Shown here in pieces: positions 25,676 through 33,880 of a DNA stretch of 37,105 bases. Below the pieces are notes generated by a model. The model was not told where the DNA came from. It was given only the letters and a program-made list of their open reading frames with translations, and did not search any database. The DNA lies in the NCBI GenBank assembly GCA_008933015.1, contig WBXH01000008.1:1-37105 (forward strand). The letters are read 5' to 3'. Within the stretch, counting starts at the first letter, position 1, and every line of letters begins with the position of its first letter. Position numbers and translations under genes: made by a program. Origin of the DNA: Verrucomicrobiota bacterium. GTDB lineage: Bacteria; Verrucomicrobiota; Verrucomicrobiia; Chthoniobacterales; UBA6821.

Positions 25676-25750
25676 TGGCTCCAGCGGTAGGATTTGAACC
25701 TACGACCAATCGATTAACAGTCGACCGCTCTACCGCTGAGCTACGCTGGA
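25676..25750 (-). tRNA. tRNA-Asn (anticodon GTT)
   Basis: A 75-base cloverleaf reads on the minus strand. The acceptor stem TCCAGCG pairs with CGCTGGA, the D arm is GCTC-AGCGGTA-GAGC, the anticodon stem is GTCGA/TCGAT with loop CTGTTAA, so the anticodon is GTT (Asn). The variable loop is TGGTC, and the T arm is GTAGG-TTCAAAT-CCTAC. The 3' CCA is encoded (discriminator G). All stems pair fully apart from one G-T at the top of the anticodon stem. Confidence 0.97.
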
Positions 25751-25927
25751 ATAATGGAGGCATTAATCAACACCTCCCCGCTCTTCTCTGCAATCAAAAA
25801 TTCACTTCTGATGGCGAGGATGGCCCCGTGCAGGAATCTCTTTTGACTACGTTTTTTATCCTCTTGTGTGAAGTGTCTGATTTCCTTCTTTCCGATTCCC
25901 TTCATTTTTGGTTTCTTGCTGTATTCC
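25751..25927. other. Intergenic region between tRNA-Asn and nuoE
   Basis: The wider stretch 25604-25927 holds no protein gene; tRNA-Asn fills its middle. The remaining 177 bp must contain divergent promoters for the tRNA and nuoE. A -35-like TTGACT lies at 25843-25848 but no convincing -10 follows. A GGAGG/CCTCC inverted repeat (25756-25777) sits next to the tRNA 5' end. Confidence 0.5.
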
Positions 25928-26464
25928 ATGGATAAGCACGTTGCACTCACATCGGTTTCCGAACAGGCAAATCAGATTCCTGCTGACCTCCTTCTCAGGA
26001 TCGATGAAGCGGTCACCCATTATCCCGTCTCCAAGAGGAGCGCCTCGCTCCCTCTCCTTCATCTCTGGCAGAACCAGTTTGGTTTTATCGATGACAGCGG
26101 TGTGAACTGGATCGCCAAGCGCCTTGAACTTGAGCCGATCAACATCCTCGAACTTGTTACCTTTTACCCTTGGTTTCGTCAGCAGGCGGCCGGAAAGGTT
26201 TGCATCCGGGTCTGCCGCACACTTTCCTGCGCTTTGGCGGGTAGCTTCGAGGTCCGCGATGCCTTCTGTAAGGCGGTCGGAATCGACCCAAAGGCAGAGT
26301 CCCACGGCCATACCCCGCCTGTCAGCCCCGACGGCAAGTTCAGCGTTGAGTTTGTCGAGTGCCTAGCCAGTTGCGGATCTGCACCGGTGGCATTGATCAA
26401 TGACGATCTTGCCGAGGACATAACCCCCGAGGGGACAGCAGCGATCCTGAGCCAATACAACTGA
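25928..26464 (+). CDS. nuoE: NADH-quinone oxidoreductase subunit E (24 kDa, [2Fe-2S])
   Basis: NuoE belongs to the NADH-oxidising module of respiratory complex I. The 178-residue protein carries the thioredoxin-like [2Fe-2S] ligands as CRTLSC and CLASC, spaced as in the family, with NILELVTFYPWF before them. ATG 25928 gives the usual helical N-terminus; a start at 25868 would add a hydrophobic stretch not found in NuoE. nuoF follows after 24 bp. NuoG and other complex I genes are absent downstream. Confidence 0.93.
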   Translation: MDKHVALTSVSEQANQIPADLLLRIDEAVTHYPVSKRSASLPLLHLWQNQFGFIDDSGVNWIAKRLELEPINILELVTFYPWFRQQAAGKVCIRVCRTLSCALAGSFEVRDAFCKAVGIDPKAESHGHTPPVSPDGKFSVEFVECLASCGSAPVALINDDLAEDITPEGTAAILSQYN

Positions 26465-26488
26465 TCCCTTCCGGAGGAAACACACACC

Positions 26489-27829
26489 ATGAAATCACTT
26501 CTGCTTCCACCACATCCGAAGGAGCGCCGCATCGTTTTCAAGAACGCCTGGACCAAGGGCTACACCCCTGACATCGACTGCTACATTAAGGAAGGCGGGT
26601 ATGAGGAGCTGAAGAAGGCCATTGGGATGAAACCCGTTGAGATCATTGACGAGGTCAAGAAATCCAATCTTCGTGGTCGCGGTGGCGCAGCCTTTCCTTG
26701 CGGTGTGAAGTGGGGGTTCATCCGCCACGATGACGGCAAGCCCCACTACATCACTTGTAACGGTGATGAATCCGAGCCCGGCACCTTCAAGGACCGCTAC
26801 ATCCTGCACAACGACCCTCATCAGTTGATTGAGGGGATGGCCATCGCGGCTTTTGCTCTGAATGTCCACCTTGCCTACATCTACATCCGCTGCGAGTTTC
26901 CCAAGGCCGCAGGGATCGTCACGAAGGCGATCGAGGAGGCGAAGGCCATGGGTTTCCTTGGAAAGAATATCCTAGGGAGCGGTTTCGACCTAGAGATCTT
27001 CGTTCATCAGGGGGCTGGTGCCTACATTTGCGGAGAAGAGACGAGCCTGATCGAGTCGATCGAGGGGAAGCGCCCCTATCCGCGCATCAAGCCTCCTTAC
27101 TTCCCCGCCGTCCTCGGTCTCTACATGTCGCCGACGATCGTGAACAATGTCGAGACCTTCTGTCACGTGAAGCAGATCTTCAAGCTCGGCAGCGAAGAGT
27201 ATGCAAAAATGGGCACTCCGGGCGACGGAGGCACCCGTGTCATGTGCGTCTCGGGTGACGTCATGCGCCCCGGTCCCTACGAGATTCCGGTCGGTGGAGT
27301 GACGATGGGTGAACTCATCAACGACGTCTGCGGAGGATTGAAACCCGGGCGTACTCTCAAGGCGATCATTCCCGGGGGGAGTTCTTCCAAGATCATGCGC
27401 GCTGGGGAAGTTTATAAAATCAAGGTGAAGGGACCTGACGGCGAGATGATCGACAAGGAAGTGCCCCTGCTTGATCTCCCAATGGATGCCGCTTCACTGG
27501 CTGCCGCCGGGACGATGATCGGTAGCGGCGGAGTGATTGTCATGGATGATTCGCGTAGCATGCTCTGGGCCTTGAATAATCTGAATACCTTCTACGCTCA
27601 CGAGAGTTGCGGTCAGTGTACCCCGTGCCGTGAGGGTGTCCTCTGGATCGACAAGATGACCACCCGCATGGTGAACGGTGAGGGCATCGCCCAGGATCCT
27701 ATCACTCTCAAGAATGTCGCCGACAACATTGCCGGTCGCACTGTTTGCGCCTTCGGTGAGGCCGCCTCCTGGCCCGTCCAGAGCTTCCTCCAGAAGTTCC
27801 CCGAAGAATTTCAGGTTCCAGCCAAGTAA
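26489..27829 (+). CDS. nuoF: NADH-quinone oxidoreductase subunit F (51 kDa, FMN, [4Fe-4S])
   Basis: NuoF oxidises NADH via FMN and passes electrons to Fe-S clusters. The 446-residue protein has the NADH/FMN glycine motif RGRGGAAFPCGVKW, the FMN-region NGDESEPGTFKDRYI, YICGEETSLIESIEG, and the [4Fe-4S] ligands ESCGQCTPCREG plus the fourth Cys in GRTVCAFGEA. The motif change GAGFPTG to GAAFPCG is a small departure from the classic sequence. A clear Shine-Dalgarno (GGAGG) precedes an ACACACACC leader. It forms a pair with nuoE and is followed by a DUF423 gene rather than nuoG. Confidence 0.96.
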   Translation: MKSLLLPPHPKERRIVFKNAWTKGYTPDIDCYIKEGGYEELKKAIGMKPVEIIDEVKKSNLRGRGGAAFPCGVKWGFIRHDDGKPHYITCNGDESEPGTFKDRYILHNDPHQLIEGMAIAAFALNVHLAYIYIRCEFPKAAGIVTKAIEEAKAMGFLGKNILGSGFDLEIFVHQGAGAYICGEETSLIESIEGKRPYPRIKPPYFPAVLGLYMSPTIVNNVETFCHVKQIFKLGSEEYAKMGTPGDGGTRVMCVSGDVMRPGPYEIPVGGVTMGELINDVCGGLKPGRTLKAIIPGGSSSKIMRAGEVYKIKVKGPDGEMIDKEVPLLDLPMDAASLAAAGTMIGSGGVIVMDDSRSMLWALNNLNTFYAHESCGQCTPCREGVLWIDKMTTRMVNGEGIAQDPITLKNVADNIAGRTVCAFGEAASWPVQSFLQKFPEEFQVPAK

Positions 27830-27841
27830 TCCCCAGTCGCA

Positions 27842-28201
27842 ATGGAACGCCGCACCGCACTCAAGGTGACCGGTGTGACAGGCTTTCTAGGCGTAGCTCT
27901 AGGGGCTTTTGGAGCTCATTCCCTCAAGGGAGTTCTCGAGGTGAACCATACACGCGAGATCTGGAGCACGGCCGTGCTCTATCATTTGGTCCACGTGCCT
28001 GTCCTTCTCTGGTTGATCCGAGGTGCTGCTGTTCCTGCAATCACTTTTTTGGCATTCACCGGAGGGATGATGCTTTTCTCAGGGAGTCTTTACGCCATTG
28101 CCATCACCGGCATCACGTGGCTGGGGGCAGTTACTCCTGTTGGAGGACTCCTTTTAATGACCGGTTGGGGCATGATTGTGCTCTCCGCCCACCGTTCCTA
28201 A
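27842..28201 (+). CDS. DUF423 (YgdD-like) inner-membrane protein
   Basis: A 119-residue membrane protein with four predicted helices. The DUF423 signatures are visible: LGVALGAFGAHSLK near the start, then IWSTAVLYHLVHVPVLLW, GMMLFSGSLYAIAITG and the final LTPVGG-like TPVGGLLLMTGW. No biochemical function is established for the family. It begins 12 bp after nuoF, so it is probably cotranscribed with nuoEF; this may be chance rather than a functional link. Confidence 0.9.
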   Translation: MERRTALKVTGVTGFLGVALGAFGAHSLKGVLEVNHTREIWSTAVLYHLVHVPVLLWLIRGAAVPAITFLAFTGGMMLFSGSLYAIAITGITWLGAVTPVGGLLLMTGWGMIVLSAHRS

Positions 28202-28214
28202 TCCTAACCTGCTG

Positions 28215-28634
28215 ATGAATGCCATAACTGAGAGTTTCATTGTGTCGACTAGGGGGAAGGGGACCTATGCAATCACAGCAGATGTGGAGGAGATACTTGT
28301 CCGTAGTGGGATCAAGACCGGGATCGTCACCATCTTTATCCAGCACACCAGTGCCAGCCTCGTCATCTACGAGAATGCCGATCCCACGGCAAGGGCCGAC
28401 CTGCACTGTTTTTTTGAGGAACTGGTTCCCGAAGATTACCCGGGGCTGATTCATACGGCTGAGGGGCCGGATGATTCCACCAGCCATTTAAAGATGGTCC
28501 TCACTCGGACAAGCGAGTCTGTTCCCGTGGCTTCCGGCAGATTGCAGCTCGGTGTCTGGCAGGGCATCTATCTCTTCGAACACCGCAACGCTCCCCATCG
28601 GAGATCCGTCGTGGTGAGCCTGCTTGGCAACTAG
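28215..28634 (+). CDS. yjbQ: YjbQ/UPF0047 family protein
   Basis: A 139-residue protein of the UPF0047 family. The signature GIVTIFIQHTSASLVIYENADP, and SHLKMVLTRTSESVPVASGRLQLGVWQGIYLFEHRNAPHRR at the C-terminus, are unmistakable. Members form trimers and some show weak thiamine phosphate synthase activity; the physiological role is unsettled. The upstream frame open from 28176 overlaps the previous gene; ATG 28215 gives the family start. Its TAG stop shares the palindrome CTAG with the convergent SpmAB stop (28631-28634). Confidence 0.92.
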   Translation: MNAITESFIVSTRGKGTYAITADVEEILVRSGIKTGIVTIFIQHTSASLVIYENADPTARADLHCFFEELVPEDYPGLIHTAEGPDDSTSHLKMVLTRTSESVPVASGRLQLGVWQGIYLFEHRNAPHRRSVVVSLLGN

Positions 28635-29923
28635 CTTTTAAAAACCAGTCGGCAAATGACGAGTGAGGCGGCGACTCCAGCGGTATCCGCAAGTAGTCCG
28701 GCTGCCAGGGCATGCCGCCCGCGGCGTATCCCCACGGATCCGAAGTAAACGGCCAGCACATAGAGGGTAGTCTCCGTTCCTCCCAAGATGGTTCCAGCCA
28801 ATTGGGCGGCGTAGCTGTTGGGACCGCAGGCCTTCACAATCTCGGCAAAGAGTCCCGTGGCAGCGCTTCCGCTGAGTGGTCGGACCAACACAAGCGGTAG
28901 CACCTGCGCAGGCATTCCGATCAGATCTAGCAATGGAGCGAGCAATCGGCTCATTATATCGATACCGCCGGCCGCACGGAAGATGCCGACGGCCACGAGG
29001 ATTGCCACGAGGTAGGGGAAGATCCGTAAGGCGACCTGGATCCCTTCCTTGGCTCCCTCAATGAACTCCTCATAGACTGCGACTCCACGGAGAGAGGCAT
29101 AGAGGGGAAAGAACCCTATCAAGAAGGGAATCGCCACAAGTGAGAGTGACTGGATGATCGAGATAGGTAGCGCTATCTCGGTTGATCTCGTGGCGACATG
29201 ATGCCAGATGCAGACGAAAAAAATGGCGGGGTAAAGAGTGAGCAAAAGCCTCTGCCAGTGAGCAAGCGATGGAAGAGTCGTGACAACTTCCTCCTCGGTT
29301 TTCACCGAGGGAGTGACTACGTGATGTGGGAGGTGACTCAGGGCAAAGAAGGGGAGTCGTTGTAGGAGTTTCACCGCGATGATGGCCGTCATGAAGGAGC
29401 AGGCCGTGGCTACCAACGCCGTTCCGATGATTGACGTGGGATGGATCGCCCCGGCGGCGGCAAGTACCCCCACGGCCGTGGCTGGGATCAACTGAACGGA
29501 GCTGGTATTGATGGCCAGAAAGGTGCACATCGCGTTCGTGGCGGTACCGGGGCGTGGATTGAGGGATTCCAGCCCCTGCATCGCCCTGAGGCCGAGCGGG
29601 GTGGCGGCATTGCCCAGACCGAGCATGTTGGCCGCCATGTTCATCACCATGGCCCCCATGGCCGGGTGGTCGGCGGGAACATCGGGGAAAAGGCGGATTA
29701 AAACGGGACGGAGAAAAGTGGCTAGTTTTTCCACGGCACCTGATTTCTCGGCCAGTCGCATAATGCCGAGCCAGAGAGCCATAATAGCCCCTAGGGGGAG
29801 CGCAATGGTCATCAGGGAGGCCTTGCAGGCCTCAAAGGTTGCCGTTGTGACCGCATCCATCTTTCCGGTGACGGCGCCGAGCACGACCCCGATGAGGATA
29901 AGCCCGAGCCATATGTAATTCAT
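28631..29923 (-). CDS. SpmA-SpmB fusion (nucleoside-recognition/Gate-domain membrane protein)
   Basis: A 430-residue polytopic protein. The N-terminal half (about 1-200) resembles spore maturation protein SpmA, with GAMVMNMAANMLGLGNAATPLGLRAMQ and NPxPGTATNAMCTFLAINTSSVQLIP. After a polar linker (about 200-225) the C-terminal half resembles SpmB, with EGAKEGIQVALRIFPYLVAILVAVGIFRAAGG, LVRPLSGSAATGL and GGTETTLYVLAVYFG. Both are Gate domains. In spore formers they are separate genes for spore-core dehydration; in Gram-negative bacteria the role is unknown and transport is likely. ATG 29923 is preferred to the GTG preceding it. Confidence 0.9.
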   Translation of the reverse strand: MNYIWLGLILIGVVLGAVTGKMDAVTTATFEACKASLMTIALPLGAIMALWLGIMRLAEKSGAVEKLATFLRPVLIRLFPDVPADHPAMGAMVMNMAANMLGLGNAATPLGLRAMQGLESLNPRPGTATNAMCTFLAINTSSVQLIPATAVGVLAAAGAIHPTSIIGTALVATACSFMTAIIAVKLLQRLPFFALSHLPHHVVTPSVKTEEEVVTTLPSLAHWQRLLLTLYPAIFFVCIWHHVATRSTEIALPISIIQSLSLVAIPFLIGFFPLYASLRGVAVYEEFIEGAKEGIQVALRIFPYLVAILVAVGIFRAAGGIDIMSRLLAPLLDLIGMPAQVLPLVLVRPLSGSAATGLFAEIVKACGPNSYAAQLAGTILGGTETTLYVLAVYFGSVGIRRGRHALAAGLLADTAGVAASLVICRLVFKS

Positions 29924-30005
29924 CACCCGCCAGTTCTAGTGGATGCAGGGGCACGGTAAGAAGAAAATTGAGTCCCAAAAAACAAGTTTTCCCGTGGCAG
30001 GATCG

Positions 30006-30017
30006 ACCCGATCGGGT
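30006..30017. promoter_or_regulatory. 12-bp palindrome upstream of dcd
   Basis: ACCCGATCGGGT is a perfect palindrome 11 bp ahead of the dcd ATG, in the 105-bp divergent region with the SpmAB gene. It may be an operator, or a small hairpin in the dcd leader. A split form of the same arms (CCCGATC / GATCGGG) occurs at 33882-33899. Confidence 0.35.
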
Positions 30018-30028
30018 AAAAGAGTGTC

Positions 30029-30595
30029 ATGTCTGTATGTTCTGATCGTTGGATTCGCAAGATGGCCCTTGAAAAGGGGATGATTGAACCTTTTGTCGAA
30101 CGCCAGGTTCGCTCTGATGATGATCGGCGCATCATCAGTTACGGACTCTCCAGCTACGGCTACGACCTACGTGTGGCCGATGAGTTCAAGGTCTTCACCA
30201 ATGTTTTCAGCGCGATGGTTGATCCGAAAGAATTCGACGAGAAGTCCTTCGTCGATCTTAAGACCGATGTCTGTGTGGTCCCTCCCAATTCATTTGCCCT
30301 TGCCCGAAGTGTGGAATATTTCCGAATACCTCGCGAGGTGCTTACGATCTGCGTCGGGAAGTCGACCTATGCCCGCTGTGGAATCATCGTGAACGTCACT
30401 CCGTTTGAGCCCGAGTGGGAGGGACATGTCACCCTTGAAATCTCCAACACGACTCCTCTCCCTGCAAAGATCTACGCTAACGAGGGACTAGCCCAGGTGG
30501 TCTTCTTTGAAGCCAATGATCCCTGTGAAATCAGTTATGCCGACCGGGCCGGTAAGTACATGAAGCAGCGGGGCATCACTGTGCCGAGGATGTGA
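30029..30595 (+). CDS. dcd: dCTP deaminase
   Basis: Deaminates dCTP to dUTP, the first step towards dTTP. The 188-residue length matches the family. Motifs visible are [16 protein letters not shown], the substrate-binding [13 protein letters not shown]-like segment ([14 protein letters not shown]), and [18 protein letters not shown], which includes the catalytic Glu. The ATG at 30029 is not preceded by a clear Shine-Dalgarno sequence. It is monocistronic apart from a possible short downstream ORF, and it converges with murA. Confidence 0.95.
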   Translation: MSVCSDRWIRKMALEKGMIEPFVERQVRSDDDRRIISYGLSSYGYDLRVADEFKVFTNVFSAMVDPKEFDEKSFVDLKTDVCVVPPNSFALARSVEYFRIPREVLTICVGKSTYARCGIIVNVTPFEPEWEGHVTLEISNTTPLPAKIYANEGLAQVVFFEANDPCEISYADRAGKYMKQRGITVPRM

Positions 30596-30617
30596 TCCGC
30601 CCAAAGGAGGTGCGGAT
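30595..30617 (+). other. Hairpin with exposed Shine-Dalgarno after dcd
   Basis: ATCCGC (30595-30600) pairs with GCGGAT (30612-30617) around a loop holding AAAGGAGGT, a near-perfect ribosome-binding sequence. The dcd stop (30593-30595) overlaps its base. It has no T-run, so it is a poor terminator. An ATG (30616) overlaps its 3' arm, five bases after GGAGG. Confidence 0.45.
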
Positions 30618-30732
30618 GATTTCCGCGGGTAAGGGAAGCCTTAGGATTTCACCCGCTCGATATGAGCCCCAAGGGCATTCAGCTTTTCATCAATCGCCTC
30701 GTAACCGCGGTCGATATGGTAGACGCGGTTGA
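30616..30732 (+). CDS. Possible 38-codon small ORF, antisense to murA 3' end
   Basis: A short reading frame starts with ATG five bases after AAAGGAGG, the best Shine-Dalgarno seen near dcd, and ends at TGA 30730-30732. The predicted peptide is basic (MISAGKGSLRISPARYEP...) with no known motif. It lies mostly antisense to the last part of murA, whose coding constraints could produce the frame by chance, so expression is unproven. Confidence 0.2.
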   Translation: MISAGKGSLRISPARYEPQGHSAFHQSPRNRGRYGRRG

Positions 30733-31900
30733 TCTCGGTGATCCCATCGGCCGGAAGAGCAGCAAGCACAAGGGCCGCAGATGCCCGCAGATCACTGGCC
30801 ATAACAGGAGCTCCACTGAGGCGTTCCACCCCGTGAATGGTAGCCCGGTGATTATTCAGATCGATTGAGGCGCCCATTCTTTTAAGCTCCGAAACATGCA
30901 TGAAGCGCTGGGGAAAGACCGTCTCAGTCACCACGCTGGTACCGTCCATCGTGGCTAGCATGGCGCAGAATTGCGCCTGCATATCCGTGGGAAAGCCGGG
31001 ATAGGGAAGTGTCTCGATGTGGAGAGGTCTGCGGGAGCCGTTCGGTGAAATGGTGACGCTGTCGCTGGTGTGCGAGAGTTCAAATCCGGCATTCTTGAGC
31101 GCCGTGATCACTGCTCCAAGATGCTTGGGCTCGGTTCTTGTGACGGTAACACGGTTCCCGGCAATGGCTCCTGCTACAAGGAACGTCCCCGCTTCGATCC
31201 TGTCGGGAATCACGGTGTGATTTGCCCCATGCAGCTCCGGAACTCCCTCGATCTGAATATGCTGGGTTCCGGCGCCTGAGATCTTTGCCCCCATGGCGAT
31301 GAGGAAATTGGCAAGATCAATAACCTCGGGTTCCTCAGCAGCCCCTTCAATATCGGTGGTTCCCTCGGCGAGAACGGAAGCCATCATGATGTTTCCTGTG
31401 CCAAGAACGGTCGGTCCATGGCGCCCCCTAAGATTGATGCGGGCCCCTTGAAGCTTCTTGGCCTCAAGGAGGATGTCGCCTCCCTTGACCATCACCGTGG
31501 CACCGAGTGCCTCGAATCCTTTCAGGTGAAGGTCGATCGGTCGGTCGCCGATGACACAACCACCGGGAAGGGAAACCTTTGCTGCTTTTTCGCGACCTAG
31601 CAGGGGACCGAGGACGCAGACCGAGGCCCTCATCTTCCTGACGATCTCATAGGGAGCTTCCGTAAGGATCTTCTCCGCACGGATCTGAACCACGCCGCTG
31701 GCCCGCTCCACTTCGCAACCGAGCCTCCCTAGAATGGTCAGCATGTAATGGATGTCGCTCAGGTCGGGCACACGGTCGATGACGCACTTTCCCTTGGTTA
31801 GAAGCGTGGCCGCAAGGATCGGCAAGGCGGAGTTTTTCGAGCCACCAATGCGGACAGCGCCTTCGAGTCGCACTCCACCATGAACGAGAATCTTATCCAT
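30641..31900 (-). CDS. murA: UDP-N-acetylglucosamine 1-carboxyvinyltransferase
   Basis: MurA transfers enolpyruvate from PEP to UDP-GlcNAc, the first committed step of peptidoglycan synthesis in the cytosol. The 419-residue length is typical. The substrate-binding K22-N23 pair (SKNSALPILAA) and the active-site Cys in LPGGCVIGDRPIDLH, which falls exactly at residue 115, are present, so fosfomycin should bind. FPTDMQAQF is also conserved. A good AAGGAG precedes the ATG. It is the last gene of the rpmE-prfA-prmC-murA run, 19 bp after prmC. Confidence 0.97.
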   Translation of the reverse strand: MDKILVHGGVRLEGAVRIGGSKNSALPILAATLLTKGKCVIDRVPDLSDIHYMLTILGRLGCEVERASGVVQIRAEKILTEAPYEIVRKMRASVCVLGPLLGREKAAKVSLPGGCVIGDRPIDLHLKGFEALGATVMVKGGDILLEAKKLQGARINLRGRHGPTVLGTGNIMMASVLAEGTTDIEGAAEEPEVIDLANFLIAMGAKISGAGTQHIQIEGVPELHGANHTVIPDRIEAGTFLVAGAIAGNRVTVTRTEPKHLGAVITALKNAGFELSHTSDSVTISPNGSRRPLHIETLPYPGFPTDMQAQFCAMLATMDGTSVVTETVFPQRFMHVSELKRMGASIDLNNHRATIHGVERLSGAPVMASDLRASAALVLAALPADGITEINRVYHIDRGYEAIDEKLNALGAHIERVKS

Positions 31901-31919
31901 ATTCTTAAACGTAATCTCC

Positions 31920-32777
31920 TTATCGGGTACCTTTCACGGCTTCTATAAATCGGGGGATTCCTTGGTAATCGGGGAGAGCCGCAATGTCCCGATAATTATA
32001 CCCTGAAAGCATATTCATCACCTCGATGGACTGATCGATTCCGATCTCGAGAAGTAGTCGACCTCCGGGTGCGAGGTGATCCATGGCAAGAGGAGCAAGT
32101 CTCACGATGAGGTCGAGGCCATGGATCCCACCGTCCAGAGCTAAGATCGGGTCCTGAAGGACCTCCCGGCTCAGCGTTGGAATCTCGGTTGAGGGGATGT
32201 AGGGAAGGTTGGCCGTGATCAGATCGAATCCTCCGTTCCCAAGAAGGCTGCTTGGGATCAGGTCGGCTTCCAGAAAGGTGACCCGATCCACTCCCAGCAA
32301 CTCCCCATTCTCCCGAGCCAGTGCGACCGCTTCGGGAGAGATGTCCGTTGCCCATATTGTCGCCTCGGGGCTTTCCAGTGCGAGGGTGATGGGAATGACG
32401 CCGCTTCCTGTGGCCACATCGAGTACGCGATTGAGGGCTGGGTAGGTCAGGGCCCGCTCGATCAGTTGCTCGGTCTCGGGCCTTGGAATAAGTGCACGCG
32501 GGTCGCTCTTGAAGAGACGTCCGCAGAATTCCACTGATCCAAGAAGATGCTGCATGGGAATTCCTGCACCTCGTTTGCGGATGAGATCACGCAGAGGGCT
32601 TCGCTCCTCTTCGCCAAGGGCCCGGTCGAACTGAAGGTAGAGATCGAGGCGCTTGATCCCGAGGACATGGGCTAGGAGATGTTCCGCATTCAGGCGGGCC
32701 TGATCGACTCCCTGCTTGTTCAGGAATTCAGTGGCTCCCTTGAGAACATCCACCAACTGCATGGACGTCGTCGACAT
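31920..32777 (-). CDS. prmC: Peptide chain release factor N5-glutamine methyltransferase
   Basis: PrmC methylates the Gln of the GGQ motif in RF1/RF2 with SAM. The 285-residue protein has an N-terminal helical domain with IPMQHLLGSVEFCGRLFK and the catalytic domain with LIPRPETEQL and VATGSGVIPI (SAM binding). The usual catalytic NPPY is NLPY here (N190-L-P-Y193), so the first Pro is Leu; the Asn that contacts the substrate Gln is kept. It lies 2 bp after prfA, the gene of its substrate, in the classic arrangement. Confidence 0.93.
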   Translation of the reverse strand: MSTTSMQLVDVLKGATEFLNKQGVDQARLNAEHLLAHVLGIKRLDLYLQFDRALGEEERSPLRDLIRKRGAGIPMQHLLGSVEFCGRLFKSDPRALIPRPETEQLIERALTYPALNRVLDVATGSGVIPITLALESPEATIWATDISPEAVALARENGELLGVDRVTFLEADLIPSSLLGNGGFDLITANLPYIPSTEIPTLSREVLQDPILALDGGIHGLDLIVRLAPLAMDHLAPGGRLLLEIGIDQSIEVMNMLSGYNYRDIAALPDYQGIPRFIEAVKGTR

Positions 32778-32779
32778 GG

Positions 32780-33862
32780 TTATCCGGAGACGGACTCCTC
32801 GAGTCGTTGCTGGGTATCGGCGGCTTCAATGGAGGCTATGAGGTCGGCGATCTCACCCTCCATGACACGGTCAAGATTGTAGAGAGTCACGCCGATACGA
32901 TGCTCGGTGAGACGGTTCTGCGGGAAGTTATAGGTCCGGATTTTCTCCTCACGACCGCCGGATCCGATTTGGCTCTTGCGGTGTGCCGCGTATTTCTGGG
33001 CCTCTTCGTCCCGTTTCTCCTCCAAGAGTCGTGATCGGAGAATGGTCAGGGCCTTCTCCTTGTTCTTCTGCTGGCTGCGCCCATCCTGACAGCGGACGAT
33101 CTTGCCTGTCGGGATATGCATGACCTGCACAGCCGAGTCAGTGGTGTTGACACCCTGACCTCCGGGACCACCGGCCCTACAGACCTCGATGCGCAGATCC
33201 TGCGGACGCAGTTCAATGTCGACCTCCTCGGCCTCGGGGAGAACGGCGACCGTAGCCGTGGAAGTGTGGATACGGCCCTGGGCCTCCGTGGCCGGAACAC
33301 GCTGCACGCGATGGACACCGCTCTCGTAGCGGAGTCTGCGAAAGACATCGTCGCCGAAGACCTGGAAGATGACTTCCTTGAATCCTCCCGCATCATTGGG
33401 GCTGGCCTCGATCATTTCGGTACGGAGACCGGCCATCTCGGCGTAGCGGGTATACATCCTGTAGAGATCTCCCGCGAAGATGGCGGCTTCTGAGCCTCCC
33501 GTGCCTGCACGGATTTCCACGATGGCATCGCGATCGTCATCCGGTTGGGGAGGGAGGAGTGAAAGGAGGACCGCCTGTTCCAGCTTTGGAATCTTGACAT
33601 TGATCTCGCCGATCTCGGCCTTGGCTAATTCGGCCATCTCCTCGTCGCCACCATCCACGAGTTCCTGATTCTCTCCCAACTGGGATCTCAGGGTCTCCAG
33701 TTGGTCCCACGTGGTGATGAGTTCCTTGACCCTGGCATGTTCCTTCAGGACCTCACGGGCCTTCTTGGCGTCATCGAAGAGAGCGGGATTGGTGATCGCA
33801 AGTTCGAGTTCCTCAAAGCGCTGACGACGCTTAGCAATCAGCGGTTTGAAATCAAGATTCAT
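32780..33862 (-). CDS. prfA: Peptide chain release factor 1
   Basis: RF1 reads UAA and UAG and triggers peptide release. The 360-residue length is typical. The stop-codon-reading tripeptide PAT (about 190-192, in VQRVPATEAQGRIHTST) identifies RF1 rather than RF2 (SPF). The catalytic GGQ is at 234-236 in AGGPGGQGVNTTDSAVQ. PrmC methylates its Gln and is encoded just downstream. Three tandem hairpins lie in the 105-bp leader between rpmE and this gene. Confidence 0.97.
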   Translation of the reverse strand: MNLDFKPLIAKRRQRFEELELAITNPALFDDAKKAREVLKEHARVKELITTWDQLETLRSQLGENQELVDGGDEEMAELAKAEIGEINVKIPKLEQAVLLSLLPPQPDDDRDAIVEIRAGTGGSEAAIFAGDLYRMYTRYAEMAGLRTEMIEASPNDAGGFKEVIFQVFGDDVFRRLRYESGVHRVQRVPATEAQGRIHTSTATVAVLPEAEEVDIELRPQDLRIEVCRAGGPGGQGVNTTDSAVQVMHIPTGKIVRCQDGRSQQKNKEKALTILRSRLLEEKRDEEAQKYAAHRKSQIGSGGREEKIRTYNFPQNRLTEHRIGVTLYNLDRVMEGEIADLIASIEAADTQQRLEESVSG

Positions 33863-33880
33863 GGCGTCTCTACCGTTTAA

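Noticed and set aside
25675-25935. 86-residue plus-strand frame
   Set aside because: It runs through the complement of tRNA-Asn and has no protein features.
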